A DNA stretch of 64,000 bases from positions 94,257 to 158,256 of the forward strand of contig DLJZ01000008.1 in assembly GCA_002478865.1 (NCBI GenBank), given 5' to 3'. The DNA is from Hungatella sp. UBA7603 (GTDB taxonomy: Bacteria > Bacillota > Clostridia > Lachnospirales > Lachnospiraceae). Of the stretch, positions 16,834 to 26,143 are shown piece after piece (within the stretch, counting starts at the first letter, position 1; each line of letters opens with the position of its first letter). The notes below the pieces were generated by a model, which searched no databases, was not told the origin of the DNA, and saw only the letters and a list, made by a program, of their open reading frames with translations. Position numbers and translations under genes: made by a program.

Positions 16834-17643
16834 ATGATGGTGATTCTTTTTTTGATTCTGATCCTGTCCGTATTCCATGTGACCATGATCGATTATTTAT
16901 ACAACAACCCTACCTTTTATCAACTCAATGCATATACTTGGGAAAGTGAGGATTTTAGGAGCCTAAAGCTTGGAAATATGGTGGCTGACTGGAATACCAT
17001 TGATTATGATGTGCTGACCTCTCTTATGGTGGAGCATCAGTATGATTTAACAAAGGTAAAGGTTAAGGACAACCGGGGAGACCGGCTTCGTAAAATAAAG
17101 CCACAGGAATACCGAAAGTTAAAGAATGCATATACCACTTTGCTTGGAGATCTGAAGTTTTTTCCGGTTCCTCTTAATTTAAAGGAGGGAATCCCTGATG
17201 TTACCTATGAAAATGGTTGGATGCAGCCCCGTACCTATGGTGGAGATCGTGGACATGAAGGGTGCGATGTTATGGGAAGTAAGCGTCCCAGAGGTTATTA
17301 TCCGGTTGTGAGTATGAGTGATGGTGTGGTGGAAAAGGTAGGCTGGCTAAATAAGGGCGGATGGCGCATTGGAATCCGTGCGCCAAAGGGAGCATATCTG
17401 TACTATGCCCATCTTTATGGATACAGCAAAGAGTGGAAAGCAGGCGACGTGGTGAAGGCAGGAGAGCTTTTGGGCTTTATGGGAGATACTGGCTACAGTG
17501 AAATTGAGGGGACAACCGGGAACTTTGATGTCCATCTTCATGTGGGGATTTATCTGAAAACAGACAACAATGAGGAGATGAGCGTCAACCCATACTGGGC
17601 CCTTAAGTATCTGGAGAAAAATCGGTTGAAATATTCCTATTAG
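16834..17643 (+). CDS. M23 family metallopeptidase, membrane-anchored
   Basis: Probable peptidoglycan endopeptidase acting outside the membrane. An N-terminal hydrophobic segment (MMVILFLILILSVFHVTM) is an uncleaved anchor or signal. The C-terminal LytM domain has the zinc motif HEGCD (HxxxD) at about residue 140 and HLHVG (HxH) near 235. Both metal motifs are intact. ATG 16834 fits AGAGG ten bases upstream better than GTG 16825. The gene is divergent from the ylbJ-like gene, which suggests a role in spore cortex or envelope remodelling, but that is inference. Confidence 0.85.
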   Translation: MMVILFLILILSVFHVTMIDYLYNNPTFYQLNAYTWESEDFRSLKLGNMVADWNTIDYDVLTSLMVEHQYDLTKVKVKDNRGDRLRKIKPQEYRKLKNAYTTLLGDLKFFPVPLNLKEGIPDVTYENGWMQPRTYGGDRGHEGCDVMGSKRPRGYYPVVSMSDGVVEKVGWLNKGGWRIGIRAPKGAYLYYAHLYGYSKEWKAGDVVKAGELLGFMGDTGYSEIEGTTGNFDVHLHVGIYLKTDNNEEMSVNPYWALKYLEKNRLKYSY

Positions 17644-17687
17644 TATATTAAGATTGCTTACATAGACAGGAAACAGGAGCAGAAAAC

Positions 17688-19052
17688 GTGAAAGAAATTA
17701 AAGTTTCGGAAGATTTTTTAAATAGAATGAGAGACTTATTGGGAGCTGAAGAGTTTGAGGCTTACGTAAAAAGCTTTGAAGAAGAAAGACTCTATGGTTT
17801 GAGGGTAAACACGCTTAAAATTTCCCCAGAGGAATTTTTGAAAATAACGGACCTTACTTTAAAGCCCATTCCATGGATTAGGAATGGTTTTTATTATGAA
17901 GGTGAGGAACGTCCTGCCAAGAATCCCCATTACTTCGCAGGATTATATTATTTACAGGAACCCAGCGCTATGACTCCAGCGAACCTACTTCCAGTAATGC
18001 CAGGAGATAAGGTTCTTGATTTATGCGCAGCCCCTGGAGGCAAAAGTACGGAACTTGGCGCAAAGCTAAAAGGAAAAGGAATGTTGGTATCCAATGATAT
18101 CAGTAATTCCAGAGCAAAAGCTCTTCTTAAGAATCTGGAACTTTGGGGGATCGAGAATATCTGTGTTACCAGTGAGGAACCGGCTAAGCTAAAGGACATA
18201 TTTGGTGAGTTTTTTGATAAGATTCTAATTGATGCGCCCTGTTCTGGTGAAGGGATGTTTCGAAAAGATGCTGATATGGTGAAAAGCTATGAAGAACATG
18301 GTCCAGAGTATTATGCTGTGATTCAAAAAGAGATTGTAGCTCAGGCGGTGGACATGTTGGTCCCAGGTGGATTTTTATTGTATTCCACTTGTACATTTTC
18401 CATATATGAGGATGAGGATATTATCCGATGGGTCCTGGCAGAACATGAAGATATGGAACTTATATCACTTCCTCTTTTTGATGGAGCATCGGATGGGATC
18501 GGGCTTTCTGGCTGTCTTCGACTTTTTCCTCATCGGATAAAAGGAGAAGGGCATTTTATGGCATTGTTAAGAAAAAAACAATTTCTTGATAGTGTTGAAA
18601 AGAAAAAGGAAGATACAGAGAAGGAGAAACCATTACCTGGAGAATTGGCAGATTTTCTTTCTCTCCTTTCCAAACCATTTGATACGAGACGAATTTATAT
18701 AAAAGATGAAACAGTCTATTACTTACCGGAGAGTTTTTCAAAACAAGGGAAAAAACTTCGTTATTTAAGGACTGGTTTATTAATTGGAGAACTGAAAAAA
18801 GGACGCTTTGAGCCGGCACAGCCCTTAGCAATGGTGCTAAAGCCAGAAGAGTTTGGACAAACGATTTGCTGGAATAAAGAAGATGAAAGGGTAATCCGAT
18901 ATTTAAAGGGAGAAACCATTTCATTAAAGGAAGAGGAAGGCCAAAGAAAAGGCTGGTGCTTGATTTGTGTGGATGGATTTCCTCTTGGTTTTGCTAAGGG
19001 GAGCGGAAGCACTCTCAAAAACAAATATTACCCTGGATGGCGGTGGCAATAA
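17688..19052 (+). CDS. RsmF/RsmB-type rRNA cytosine-C5 methyltransferase
   Basis: SAM-dependent m5C methyltransferase of rRNA (NOP2/Sun family). The 454-residue product has LYYLQEPSAMTP, the SAM motif VLDLCAAPGGKSTELGA at about 107-123, and the two catalytic cysteine motifs DAPCSGEGMF and STCTF. A C-terminal PUA-like RNA-binding part (about 320-454) marks the RsmF type. It starts at GTG 17688 and its TAA overlaps the A of the next ATG (19052), so the two are coupled. Confidence 0.9.
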   Translation: MKEIKVSEDFLNRMRDLLGAEEFEAYVKSFEEERLYGLRVNTLKISPEEFLKITDLTLKPIPWIRNGFYYEGEERPAKNPHYFAGLYYLQEPSAMTPANLLPVMPGDKVLDLCAAPGGKSTELGAKLKGKGMLVSNDISNSRAKALLKNLELWGIENICVTSEEPAKLKDIFGEFFDKILIDAPCSGEGMFRKDADMVKSYEEHGPEYYAVIQKEIVAQAVDMLVPGGFLLYSTCTFSIYEDEDIIRWVLAEHEDMELISLPLFDGASDGIGLSGCLRLFPHRIKGEGHFMALLRKKQFLDSVEKKKEDTEKEKPLPGELADFLSLLSKPFDTRRIYIKDETVYYLPESFSKQGKKLRYLRTGLLIGELKKGRFEPAQPLAMVLKPEEFGQTICWNKEDERVIRYLKGETISLKEEEGQRKGWCLICVDGFPLGFAKGSGSTLKNKYYPGWRWQ

Positions 19053-19801
19053 TGAAAGAAATTAGATTAGATAAATTTTTAGGCGAGATGGGAATTGGAA
19101 CCAGAAGCCAGATTAAAGAGATGGCCAAAAAAGGCAGGATATCTATAGATGGTGTTCCGGAGAAAAAGACAGACAGAAAAATAGACCCGGAGCAAGTTGA
19201 GGTAACCGTAGATGCACGAAAGATTGCCTACGCTGCATTTGAATACTATATGCTAAACAAACCTCAAGGAGTCGTATCTGCTACGGAAGATAGGCGATAT
19301 GAGACTGTTGTGGGTCTTATCGGAGATAGAATGCGAGATGATCTATTTCCTGTAGGAAGACTTGATATTGATACGGAAGGGCTGATTCTGATTACCAATG
19401 ACGGGGATCTGACCCATCAGCTCCTTTCTCCTAAAAAGCATGTGGATAAAGTTTATTTTGCTAAAATAGAAGGAGATCTTCCCTTTGATGCCAAAGAGCA
19501 AATAGAACAAGGGATTGAACTTTTAGACGGAACACCTACCCTTCCGGCGAAACTTGAAGTATTAAAAGAGGGGACGTTATCTGAAATACGACTTACCATA
19601 CGAGAAGGAAAATTCCACCAGGTGAAACGTATGTTTGAAACACTTGGGTGCAATGTGGTATACTTAAAGAGGCTTTCCATGGGCAGTCTGCAATTAGATG
19701 ATACTTTGGAACCAGGAGAATATCGTCCTCTTCACCAAGAGGAATTAGAGGAACTGAAGCGTCATGGAAAGGAAAAGAGAACAGATCATGTTAAACAATA
19801 A
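19052..19801 (+). CDS. RsuA-type rRNA pseudouridine synthase
   Basis: Isomerises a uridine of 16S rRNA, U516 in the RsuA type. The 249-residue product has an N-terminal S4 RNA-binding domain (about 1-60), the RsuA/RluB/E/F core with catalytic motif GRLDIDTEGLIL (Asp near 105), and HQVKRMFETLGCNVVYLKR. ATG 19052 is chosen for the TAATG junction with the methyltransferase; ATG 19037 in the same frame would sit within that gene. RsuA versus RluB specificity cannot be settled by eye. Confidence 0.88.
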   Translation: MKEIRLDKFLGEMGIGTRSQIKEMAKKGRISIDGVPEKKTDRKIDPEQVEVTVDARKIAYAAFEYYMLNKPQGVVSATEDRRYETVVGLIGDRMRDDLFPVGRLDIDTEGLILITNDGDLTHQLLSPKKHVDKVYFAKIEGDLPFDAKEQIEQGIELLDGTPTLPAKLEVLKEGTLSEIRLTIREGKFHQVKRMFETLGCNVVYLKRLSMGSLQLDDTLEPGEYRPLHQEELEELKRHGKEKRTDHVKQ

Positions 19802-20453
19802 AAAAGCTATAATATTTGACCTAGATGGAACACTGGTTGATTCTATGTGGATGTGGAAAACCATTGATGAAGAATTTTTAGGTGATAGAGGGATTCTTTG
19901 TCCAGATGATTTGCCAAAAGACATAGAAGGAATGAGCTTTTCAGAAACAGCCTTTTATTTTAAGGAAAGGTTTAATCTGAAAGAATCTTTGGATGAAATC
20001 AAGGAAATATGGGTGGGAATGTCCATTGAAAAGTACAAACATGAAGTTCCCCTAAAGCCTGGTGCAGATGTATTGTTAAAATACATAGCAGAAAACGGGC
20101 TTAAAGCCGGCATCGCTACTAGCAATGGCCGACAAATGGTAGATGCGGTGATTGATTCTCTTCATATCGGTCAATATTTTCAAGTAGTGGCTACTTCTTG
20201 TGAAGTGCCGGCTGGGAAACCCGCACCTGATATTTATTTGAAAGTAGCAAAAGAACTTTCTGTTGATCCTGCAAACTGCCTGGTCTTTGAAGACGTTCCG
20301 GCAGGTATTCTGGCAGGAAAGAGTGCAGGTATGACAGTATGCGCAGTAGACGATGAATTTTCCAGAGACATGGAAGAGGAAAAGAGACACCTGGCAGATT
20401 ACTTTATTAATGATTATCATCAGATATTTAATGGAAATGGAGCGAACGAATGA
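19788..20453 (+). CDS. HAD-superfamily phosphatase (beta-phosphoglucomutase-like)
   Basis: Class IA haloacid-dehalogenase fold hydrolase. The 221-residue product has nucleophile motif FDLDGTLVDS with Asp11 and Asp13, motif II IATSNG, a conserved Lys in the EVPAGKPAPDIYL stretch, and motif IV VFEDVPAGI. It is of the GS1/PGMB-like type acting on a small sugar phosphate or nucleotide; the substrate is not predictable. ATG 19788 gives the classic MLNNKKAIIFDLDG start, while ATG 19764 is also open. It overlaps rsuA-like by 14 bases and ygiQ-like by 4. Confidence 0.85.
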   Translation: MLNNKKAIIFDLDGTLVDSMWMWKTIDEEFLGDRGILCPDDLPKDIEGMSFSETAFYFKERFNLKESLDEIKEIWVGMSIEKYKHEVPLKPGADVLLKYIAENGLKAGIATSNGRQMVDAVIDSLHIGQYFQVVATSCEVPAGKPAPDIYLKVAKELSVDPANCLVFEDVPAGILAGKSAGMTVCAVDDEFSRDMEEEKRHLADYFINDYHQIFNGNGANE

Positions 20454-22390
20454 TGCACGATTATCTTCCGATCAGCCGGGTAGACATGAACATAAGAGGA
20501 TGGAAGCAATGTGATTTTGTATATGTTGTTGGAGATGCTTATGTGGATCACCCGTCCTTTGGACATGCAATTATAAGCCGACTTTTAGAGGCTCATGGAT
20601 ATAAAGTGGGAATTATCTCACAACCGGACTGGAAGGATAGAAAAAGCATCCAGATTCTTGGGGAACCCAAACTTGGATTTTTGGTATCTGGCGGAAATAT
20701 GGATTCCATGGTAAACCATTACTCAGTATCGAAAAAACGCAGACAGCAGGATGCCTATACCCCTGACGGAGCTATGGGAAAACGTCCGGATTATGCGACC
20801 ACTGTCTATTGTAATTTGATTCGTTCTGTCTATAAGGATGCCCCTATTATTGTGGGAGGAATTGAAGCCAGCTTAAGGCGTTTTGCTCATTATGATTACT
20901 GGTCTGACCGTCTAAAACACTCGATTCTCATTGATTCACAGGCGGATTTAATTTCTTATGGTATGGGAGAAAAATCAATCGTAGAGATCGCTGATGCCTT
21001 AAGCAGTGGCATAGATATTAAGGATATTACTTTTATAGAAGGTACTGTTTATAAGACGAATAGCTTAGATTCCGTATATGATTATCAGCTGCTTCCGACG
21101 TTTGATAGCATGAAGGCAGATAAATTAGAGTATGCAAAGAGCTATTACATTCAATATTCCAACACCGATCCATTTCTTGGAAAACGTCTGGTAGAGCCTT
21201 ATAAGGATAACTTATTTGTAGTACAAAACCCACCATCAAAACCCTTATCCCAGGAAGATATGGATTTCACCTATGGACTTCCTTATATGCGTAATTATCA
21301 TCCTTCCTATGAAGAACAGGGGGGAATACCGGCAATCAGGGAGATCAAATTCAGCCTTATTAATAACCGTGGCTGCTTTGGTGCTTGTAGTTTCTGTGCG
21401 CTTACGTTCCATCAGGGTAGAATCATTCAGGCGAGAAGTCATGAATCCCTTATAGATGAGGCGAAAAAGCTGATAGAAGAACCGGATTTTAAAGGCTATA
21501 TCCACGATGTGGGAGGTCCTACCGCAGATTTCAGGCATCCTGCTTGTGAAAAGCAGACCACAAAAGGAGCCTGCTCGAATCGCCAGTGTCTTTTTCCAGA
21601 GCCATGTAAGAATCTAAATCCAGATCACTCCGATTATATTGAGCTTCTTAGAAAGTTAAGAAACCTGCCAAAGGTGAAGAAGGTATTTATTCGTTCCGGA
21701 ATCCGTTTTGATTATGTTCTTGCAGATCCTGGTAAAAAGTTTCTAAAGGAACTTTGCGAACATCATGTCAGTGGTCAGTTAAAGGTTGCACCAGAGCACG
21801 TTGCAGATAAAGTACTTTCCAAAATGGGGAAACCAAAGAATGATGTATATCGTGAGTTCGTAAAAGAGTATAATGAGATGAATGGGCGTATTGGCAAAAA
21901 GCAGTATCTGGTTCCATATCTCATGTCTTCCCATCCAGGGTCTGGACTTCACGAAGCCATAGAACTTGCAGAGTATTTAAGAGATTTGGGATATATGCCA
22001 GAGCAGGTTCAGGATTTTTATCCAACCCCATCTACAATATCCACTTGTATGTATTATACGGGAATTGACCCTCGCACCATGGAAAAGGTTTATGTGCCTA
22101 CGAACCCTCATGAGAAAGCCATGCAGAGAGCCTTAATACAGTACCGAAATCCAAAGAACTACGACCTGGTTGTTGAAGCATTAAAACTAGCTGGACGTAC
22201 CGACTTGATTGGATTTGAGAAAAAATGCTTGATTCGCCCTAGAACCGGAGGACCCAAAAGTAATATAGATGGGAAAAGCGGGAAATATAATGGTAGTATG
22301 GGAAGAGCGGAGGTTCAATCCTCAGAAGGACAGAAAAACCGCAAGAGAAAGACCATACGTAACGTTCATAAAAAGTCTGCAAAAAAATAA
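20450..22390 (+). CDS. YgiQ family radical SAM protein
   Basis: The 646-residue radical SAM enzyme of unknown reaction has an N-terminal domain (about 1-280) with YVVGDAYVDHPSFGHAII and VGGIEASLRRFAHYDYW. The iron-sulfur motif is C309, C313, C316 (CFGACSFC), followed by HQGRIIQARSHESL. The C-terminal tail is basic and likely disordered. YgiQ is widespread and uncharacterised. Its placement among RNA-modification genes here is consistent with, but does not show, an RNA or translation role. ATG 20450 overlaps the HAD gene stop. Confidence 0.9.
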   Translation: MMHDYLPISRVDMNIRGWKQCDFVYVVGDAYVDHPSFGHAIISRLLEAHGYKVGIISQPDWKDRKSIQILGEPKLGFLVSGGNMDSMVNHYSVSKKRRQQDAYTPDGAMGKRPDYATTVYCNLIRSVYKDAPIIVGGIEASLRRFAHYDYWSDRLKHSILIDSQADLISYGMGEKSIVEIADALSSGIDIKDITFIEGTVYKTNSLDSVYDYQLLPTFDSMKADKLEYAKSYYIQYSNTDPFLGKRLVEPYKDNLFVVQNPPSKPLSQEDMDFTYGLPYMRNYHPSYEEQGGIPAIREIKFSLINNRGCFGACSFCALTFHQGRIIQARSHESLIDEAKKLIEEPDFKGYIHDVGGPTADFRHPACEKQTTKGACSNRQCLFPEPCKNLNPDHSDYIELLRKLRNLPKVKKVFIRSGIRFDYVLADPGKKFLKELCEHHVSGQLKVAPEHVADKVLSKMGKPKNDVYREFVKEYNEMNGRIGKKQYLVPYLMSSHPGSGLHEAIELAEYLRDLGYMPEQVQDFYPTPSTISTCMYYTGIDPRTMEKVYVPTNPHEKAMQRALIQYRNPKNYDLVVEALKLAGRTDLIGFEKKCLIRPRTGGPKSNIDGKSGKYNGSMGRAEVQSSEGQKNRKRKTIRNVHKKSAKK

Positions 22391-22420
22391 AATCAAAGTT
22401 CGAGAAAAGAAGGGATCAAT

Positions 22421-23200
22421 ATGAAGATTGCAATTGTAACCGGTGCGTCTTCCGGTATGGGAAAAGAATTTGTCATGCAGATTGCGGATCGTTTTAATGG
22501 AATCGATGAAATATGGGCGATTGCCAGAAGACAGGAGTCCATGGAGGCAATGGCCCCCCTGGTTCCTGTAAGACTTCGCATATTTTCCATTGATTTGACC
22601 AAAGAAAGCAGCTTGATGTCTCTTCGGGATACCCTTAAGAAGGAAAAATCTGAAATTAAGTGGTTGATCAATGCGGCCGGATATGGAAAGATTGGTTCCG
22701 TTGGAAGCGTTAATCTTGGAGACGAGATGGGAATGGTAGATCTCAACTGCAGAGCACTGATTGCTGTTACTCATATGGTCCTTCCCTACATGTCGCAAAA
22801 TAGCCGCATCATACAATTTGCATCGGCAGCCTCATTTATGCCTCAGCCAGGTTTTGCTATCTATGCGGCAACAAAATCATTTGTCTTAAGCTATAGCAGA
22901 GCTTTAAATGTTGAATTAAATAAAAAAGGGATATACGTGACAGCTGTTTGTCCTGGACCTGTAAGAACTGAATTTTTTGATATTGCAGAAACAACGGGAG
23001 AAATCCCTATCTATAAAAAGGTAGTTATGGCGAATCCGAAAAAGGTGGTTCGCCTAGCATTGCGAGATAGCATGATGGGACGGTCTGTTTCCGTGTATGG
23101 AGGAACCATGAAGGCCTTCCGTTTTGCCGCCAAAGCAATGCCTCATAGCTTGATTTTACGAATTTACAAAGGTCTTGATTTAATGAAGGTGAAGAATTAA
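22421..23200 (+). CDS. SDR family NAD(P)-dependent oxidoreductase
   Basis: Short-chain dehydrogenase/reductase. The 259-residue product has the cofactor motif TGASSGMG at 7-14, NAAG near 87, and catalytic YAATK near 148-152 with an upstream Ser. It then has PGPVRTEFFD. The DltE/YdfG-like subtype without membrane anchors is likely; the substrate is unknown. It lies between ygiQ-like and an RluA-type gene with short gaps, so it probably belongs to the same transcript. Confidence 0.88.
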   Translation: MKIAIVTGASSGMGKEFVMQIADRFNGIDEIWAIARRQESMEAMAPLVPVRLRIFSIDLTKESSLMSLRDTLKKEKSEIKWLINAAGYGKIGSVGSVNLGDEMGMVDLNCRALIAVTHMVLPYMSQNSRIIQFASAASFMPQPGFAIYAATKSFVLSYSRALNVELNKKGIYVTAVCPGPVRTEFFDIAETTGEIPIYKKVVMANPKKVVRLALRDSMMGRSVSVYGGTMKAFRFAAKAMPHSLILRIYKGLDLMKVKN

Positions 23201-23231
23201 AGCTTAATGAGGATTACAGAAAGGATAAAAC

Positions 23232-24194
23232 ATGCAGTCTTTGATTGTGTCGAATAATGAAGCAGGCCAACGTCTTGACAAGCTGCTGACCAAGTATTTA
23301 AATCTTGCCGGTAAAAGCTTTCTTTATAAGATGATGCGAAAAAAGAACATTACTTTAAATGGCAAAAAGTGTGATGGCTCGGAGAAATTATTATCGGGAG
23401 ATGAGATAAAACTCTTTCTATCCGATGAGACCATTTCAAAATTTTCTGAGGTAAAGATACCGGATGTTAAAAAAATCAATTTAGATATTATCTATGAGGA
23501 TGAACACATTCTACTGGTGAATAAACCATCCGGTATGTTGTCCCAGAAAGCGAAGGATACGGATGAGTCCTTGGTGGAATACCTGATCGATTACATGATA
23601 TCAAGCGGTCAGTTATCCACAGAACAATTAAAAAGTTTCCGTCCTTCCATCTGCAACCGCCTGGACCGGAATACAAGTGGCCTAGTGGTAGGAGGAAAAT
23701 CTCTTGCCGGACTTCAAGTTATGTCAGAGGTCTTTAAGGATAGAAGCATACACAAGTATTATAATTGTGTGGTTAAGGGAGAGGTTTTAAAACGCCAGAC
23801 GATAACTGGATTTTCAATAAAGAACGAGGCGACCAATCAGGTAGCCATTCATAAAACCTCAGTGCCAGGGAGTGTTCCGATCATCACAGAGTACGAGCCC
23901 ATTCAGCATTATGGGGGATATACTCTATTAAAGGTTACGTTAATTACTGGACGAACCCATCAAATCAGAGCTCATTTGTCTTCCATAGGTCATCCCATTG
24001 TAGGAGATTATAAATATGGAGACAGCCGGGTCAATGAAGAGGCAAAAAAGCTTTTCCACATAAGTTCCCAGATGCTCCATTCCTTTCAGGTGGTTTTTCC
24101 AGACCTTAAGGAGCCTTTGGCGTATCTATCAGGAAAGTCTTTTCAGGCACCTCTTCCCAAAACGTTTACAAAGATTTGCAAGGATTGGAGATAG
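23232..24194 (+). CDS. RluA family pseudouridine synthase
   Basis: The 320-residue enzyme makes pseudouridine in large-subunit rRNA or tRNA. It has an N-terminal S4-like domain (about 11-70), catalytic HLD-type motif NRLDRNTSGLV with Asp145, and the late motif TGRTHQIRAHLSSIGHPIVGD. It is closest in architecture to RluC/RluD types. The gap to recU is 9 bases. Confidence 0.9.
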   Translation: MQSLIVSNNEAGQRLDKLLTKYLNLAGKSFLYKMMRKKNITLNGKKCDGSEKLLSGDEIKLFLSDETISKFSEVKIPDVKKINLDIIYEDEHILLVNKPSGMLSQKAKDTDESLVEYLIDYMISSGQLSTEQLKSFRPSICNRLDRNTSGLVVGGKSLAGLQVMSEVFKDRSIHKYYNCVVKGEVLKRQTITGFSIKNEATNQVAIHKTSVPGSVPIITEYEPIQHYGGYTLLKVTLITGRTHQIRAHLSSIGHPIVGDYKYGDSRVNEEAKKLFHISSQMLHSFQVVFPDLKEPLAYLSGKSFQAPLPKTFTKICKDWR

Positions 24195-24203
24195 GAGGGA
24201 GAT

Positions 24204-24737
24204 ATGGGAACCTGGAAAACTAGGGGCTTAAGAGGATCGACCCTTGAAGAATTAATTAATCGGAGTAATGAAGGCTATCGGGAAAAGGGATTGGCTTTGA
24301 TTCAAAAAATACCAACTCCAATCACACCTATTTCGATTGAAAAGGAAAGTCGTCATATCACATTGGCATATTTTGACCAGAAAAGTACGGTGGATTACAT
24401 TGGGGCAGTACAGGGGATTCCCATATGCTTTGATGCAAAAGAGTGTGGGGCCAATACCTTTCCGTTGCAGAATATTCATGCCCATCAGGTGACTTTTATG
24501 GAGGAGTTTGAGCGTCAAGGCGGAATTGCCTTTATTATCTTATCTTACACCCATAAAAATGAGCTCTATTATCTTCCATTTGCTCATCTAAAGGAATACT
24601 GGAAGAGAATGGAAGATGGCGGAAGAAAAAGCTTTACCTATGATGAAATTGATAAGTCCTGGAAGATTGGAAGCTGCCGTGATATTTTAGTCCACTATCT
24701 GGAAATGATACAAAAAGATTTAACAGGAAGAGATTGA
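24204..24737 (+). CDS. recU: Holliday junction resolvase RecU
   Basis: The 177-residue nuclease resolves four-way junctions in recombinational repair. The catalytic block STVDYIGAVQGIPICFDAKE provides the Asp/Glu metal ligands at about 55-74. NIHAHQVTFMEEFERQGGIAF follows, which is typical of RecU. It is often paired with the gene of a class A penicillin-binding protein, which is absent here. The stop codon overlaps the -35 box of the histidine operon promoter. Confidence 0.92.
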   Translation: MGTWKTRGLRGSTLEELINRSNEGYREKGLALIQKIPTPITPISIEKESRHITLAYFDQKSTVDYIGAVQGIPICFDAKECGANTFPLQNIHAHQVTFMEEFERQGGIAFIILSYTHKNELYYLPFAHLKEYWKRMEDGGRKSFTYDEIDKSWKIGSCRDILVHYLEMIQKDLTGRD

Positions 24738-24762
24738 CAAGACCGGATTTGTAACCTATAAT
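24734..24762 (+). promoter_or_regulatory. Consensus sigma-A promoter of the histidine operon
   Basis: TTGACA (24734-24739), a 17-base spacer and TATAAT (24757-24762) form a perfect consensus. The -35 overlaps the last codon of recU. The leader to hisZ is about 100 bases. Confidence 0.9.
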
Positions 24763-24780
24763 AAACAGCACATCATCGAA

Positions 24781-24818
24781 TTATCACTTTACCACAAGAA
24801 AGCGCCGCGAAGTGATAA
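24781..24818 (+). promoter_or_regulatory. Hairpin in the histidine operon leader
   Basis: TTATCACTT (24781-24789) pairs perfectly with AAGTGATAA (24810-24818) around a 20-base loop. There is no T-run and no T-box consensus, so its role is unclear. It may stabilise the mRNA or bind a regulator. Confidence 0.45.
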
Positions 24819-24867
24819 GACGTGAAATAGAATTTCTTCACTGATTTATGGCGGTCAGGAGGTTAAT

Positions 24868-26130
24868 ATGACAAATAAACTGTTACATACACCGGATGGT
24901 GTTCGGGATATATACGGGGCAGAGTGTACTAGAAAGTCAGTCGTACAGGATAAGATATTAAAGGTGTTTCATTTGTGTGGATATCAGGATATTGAGACTC
25001 CCACCTTTGAATTCTTTGATATCTTTAATGAATCCAGAGGAAGTGTCAAAGCCAAAGAGATGTTTAAGTTCTTTGACCGCGATAATCATACCCTCGTACT
25101 TCGTCCTGATGAAACGCCTGCCATTGCTAGATGCGCAGCAAAGTATTTTCTTCACGAAGATATGCCGATCCGGCTTTGTTATATAGAAAAGACGTTTATC
25201 AATCATTCCAGCTATCAAGGAAGGCTTAAGGAAGCCAGTCAGACGGGTGTTGAGTTAATTGGGGACGATTCTGCTGATTCTGACGGAGAAATCCTCGCCA
25301 TGGTAATTTGGGCATTGATGAGTACAGGACTTACAGAGATTCAGGTGGAACTGGGAGAAGTGGATTTCTTTAAAGGGCTTTTGGAAGAAGCAGGAATGGA
25401 TGCGGAACAGGAAGAACGTTTAAGGGAGCTGATCGAAAATAAGAATTATTTCGGTGTGGAAGAACTTGTTATGTCACAGCCCATGTCCGATGAGTTAAAA
25501 CAGGCGTTCTTAAAGCTTCCAGAACTGTTTGGTTCTTTAGATCAAATCAAAGCAGCCAAAGAGCTTACGAAAAATAAAAGGGCATTGAGGGCCGTTGAGC
25601 GTCTGGAAGAGGTAAATGAGATTCTTTCCTTTTATGGGCTGGCGGATTACGTCTCTTATGATCTTGGAATGTTAAGCAAATATCAGTATTATACCGGAAT
25701 AATCTTTAAGGCTTATACGTATGGATCAGGTGATTATATTGTGAATGGCGGAAGGTATGACAAGCTGTTAGAGCAGTTTGGCAAGGATTCTCCAGCCGTT
25801 GGCTTTGGAATTTCTGTAGATGAACTGCTTCTTGCTCTCTCAAGGCAGAAGATTAAGATAGAGATTCCAATTACCAATACCATGATTCTTTATGAGCAGG
25901 AGTCCAGAGAACAGGCCATTCTTTTGGCAGAGCATTTTCGAAGCACAGGCTTGGCGGTTCAACTCCAGTCCAATAACAAAAATCGCTCCATGGAAGAATA
26001 TGAGGCTTACGCGTTACGCAGGGAACTGACGAACCTTTTGTATCTGGATCAACGGGGATTTTCCGTTAAGATTAAGAACCTGTCACTTGGACGGGTAGAA
26101 GAGATACCGCTTTCAGAATATTTGAAATGA
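24868..26130 (+). CDS. hisZ: ATP phosphoribosyltransferase regulatory subunit HisZ
   Basis: Catalytically inactive histidyl-tRNA synthetase paralogue that joins short-form HisG to make the active, histidine-sensitive first enzyme of histidine synthesis. The 420-residue product starts [16 protein letters not shown]. Its class II core has [16 protein letters not shown] and [10 protein letters not shown], then a variable C-terminal half. The adjacent HisG is the short form that requires HisZ, which settles the call over HisS. An AGGAGG ribosome binding site precedes ATG 24868. Confidence 0.93.
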   Translation: MTNKLLHTPDGVRDIYGAECTRKSVVQDKILKVFHLCGYQDIETPTFEFFDIFNESRGSVKAKEMFKFFDRDNHTLVLRPDETPAIARCAAKYFLHEDMPIRLCYIEKTFINHSSYQGRLKEASQTGVELIGDDSADSDGEILAMVIWALMSTGLTEIQVELGEVDFFKGLLEEAGMDAEQEERLRELIENKNYFGVEELVMSQPMSDELKQAFLKLPELFGSLDQIKAAKELTKNKRALRAVERLEEVNEILSFYGLADYVSYDLGMLSKYQYYTGIIFKAYTYGSGDYIVNGGRYDKLLEQFGKDSPAVGFGISVDELLLALSRQKIKIEIPITNTMILYEQESREQAILLAEHFRSTGLAVQLQSNNKNRSMEEYEAYALRRELTNLLYLDQRGFSVKIKNLSLGRVEEIPLSEYLK

Positions 26131-26143
26131 TCGGAGGGTATGT

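Noticed and set aside
16783-16878. N-terminal extension of the ylbJ-like protein to 16878
   Set aside because: It would overlap the divergent peptidase start, and the residues are hydrophilic and His/Gln-rich. ATG 16782 starts right at the first membrane segment.
22322-22816. 164-codon minus-strand ORF over the ygiQ-SDR junction
   Set aside because: It is antisense to the SDR cofactor motif region and has no ribosome binding site or recognisable domain.
24763-24867. T-box or His leader-peptide attenuator before hisZ
   Set aside because: No AGGGUGGNACCGCG-like T-box, no terminator and no run of histidine codons is present.
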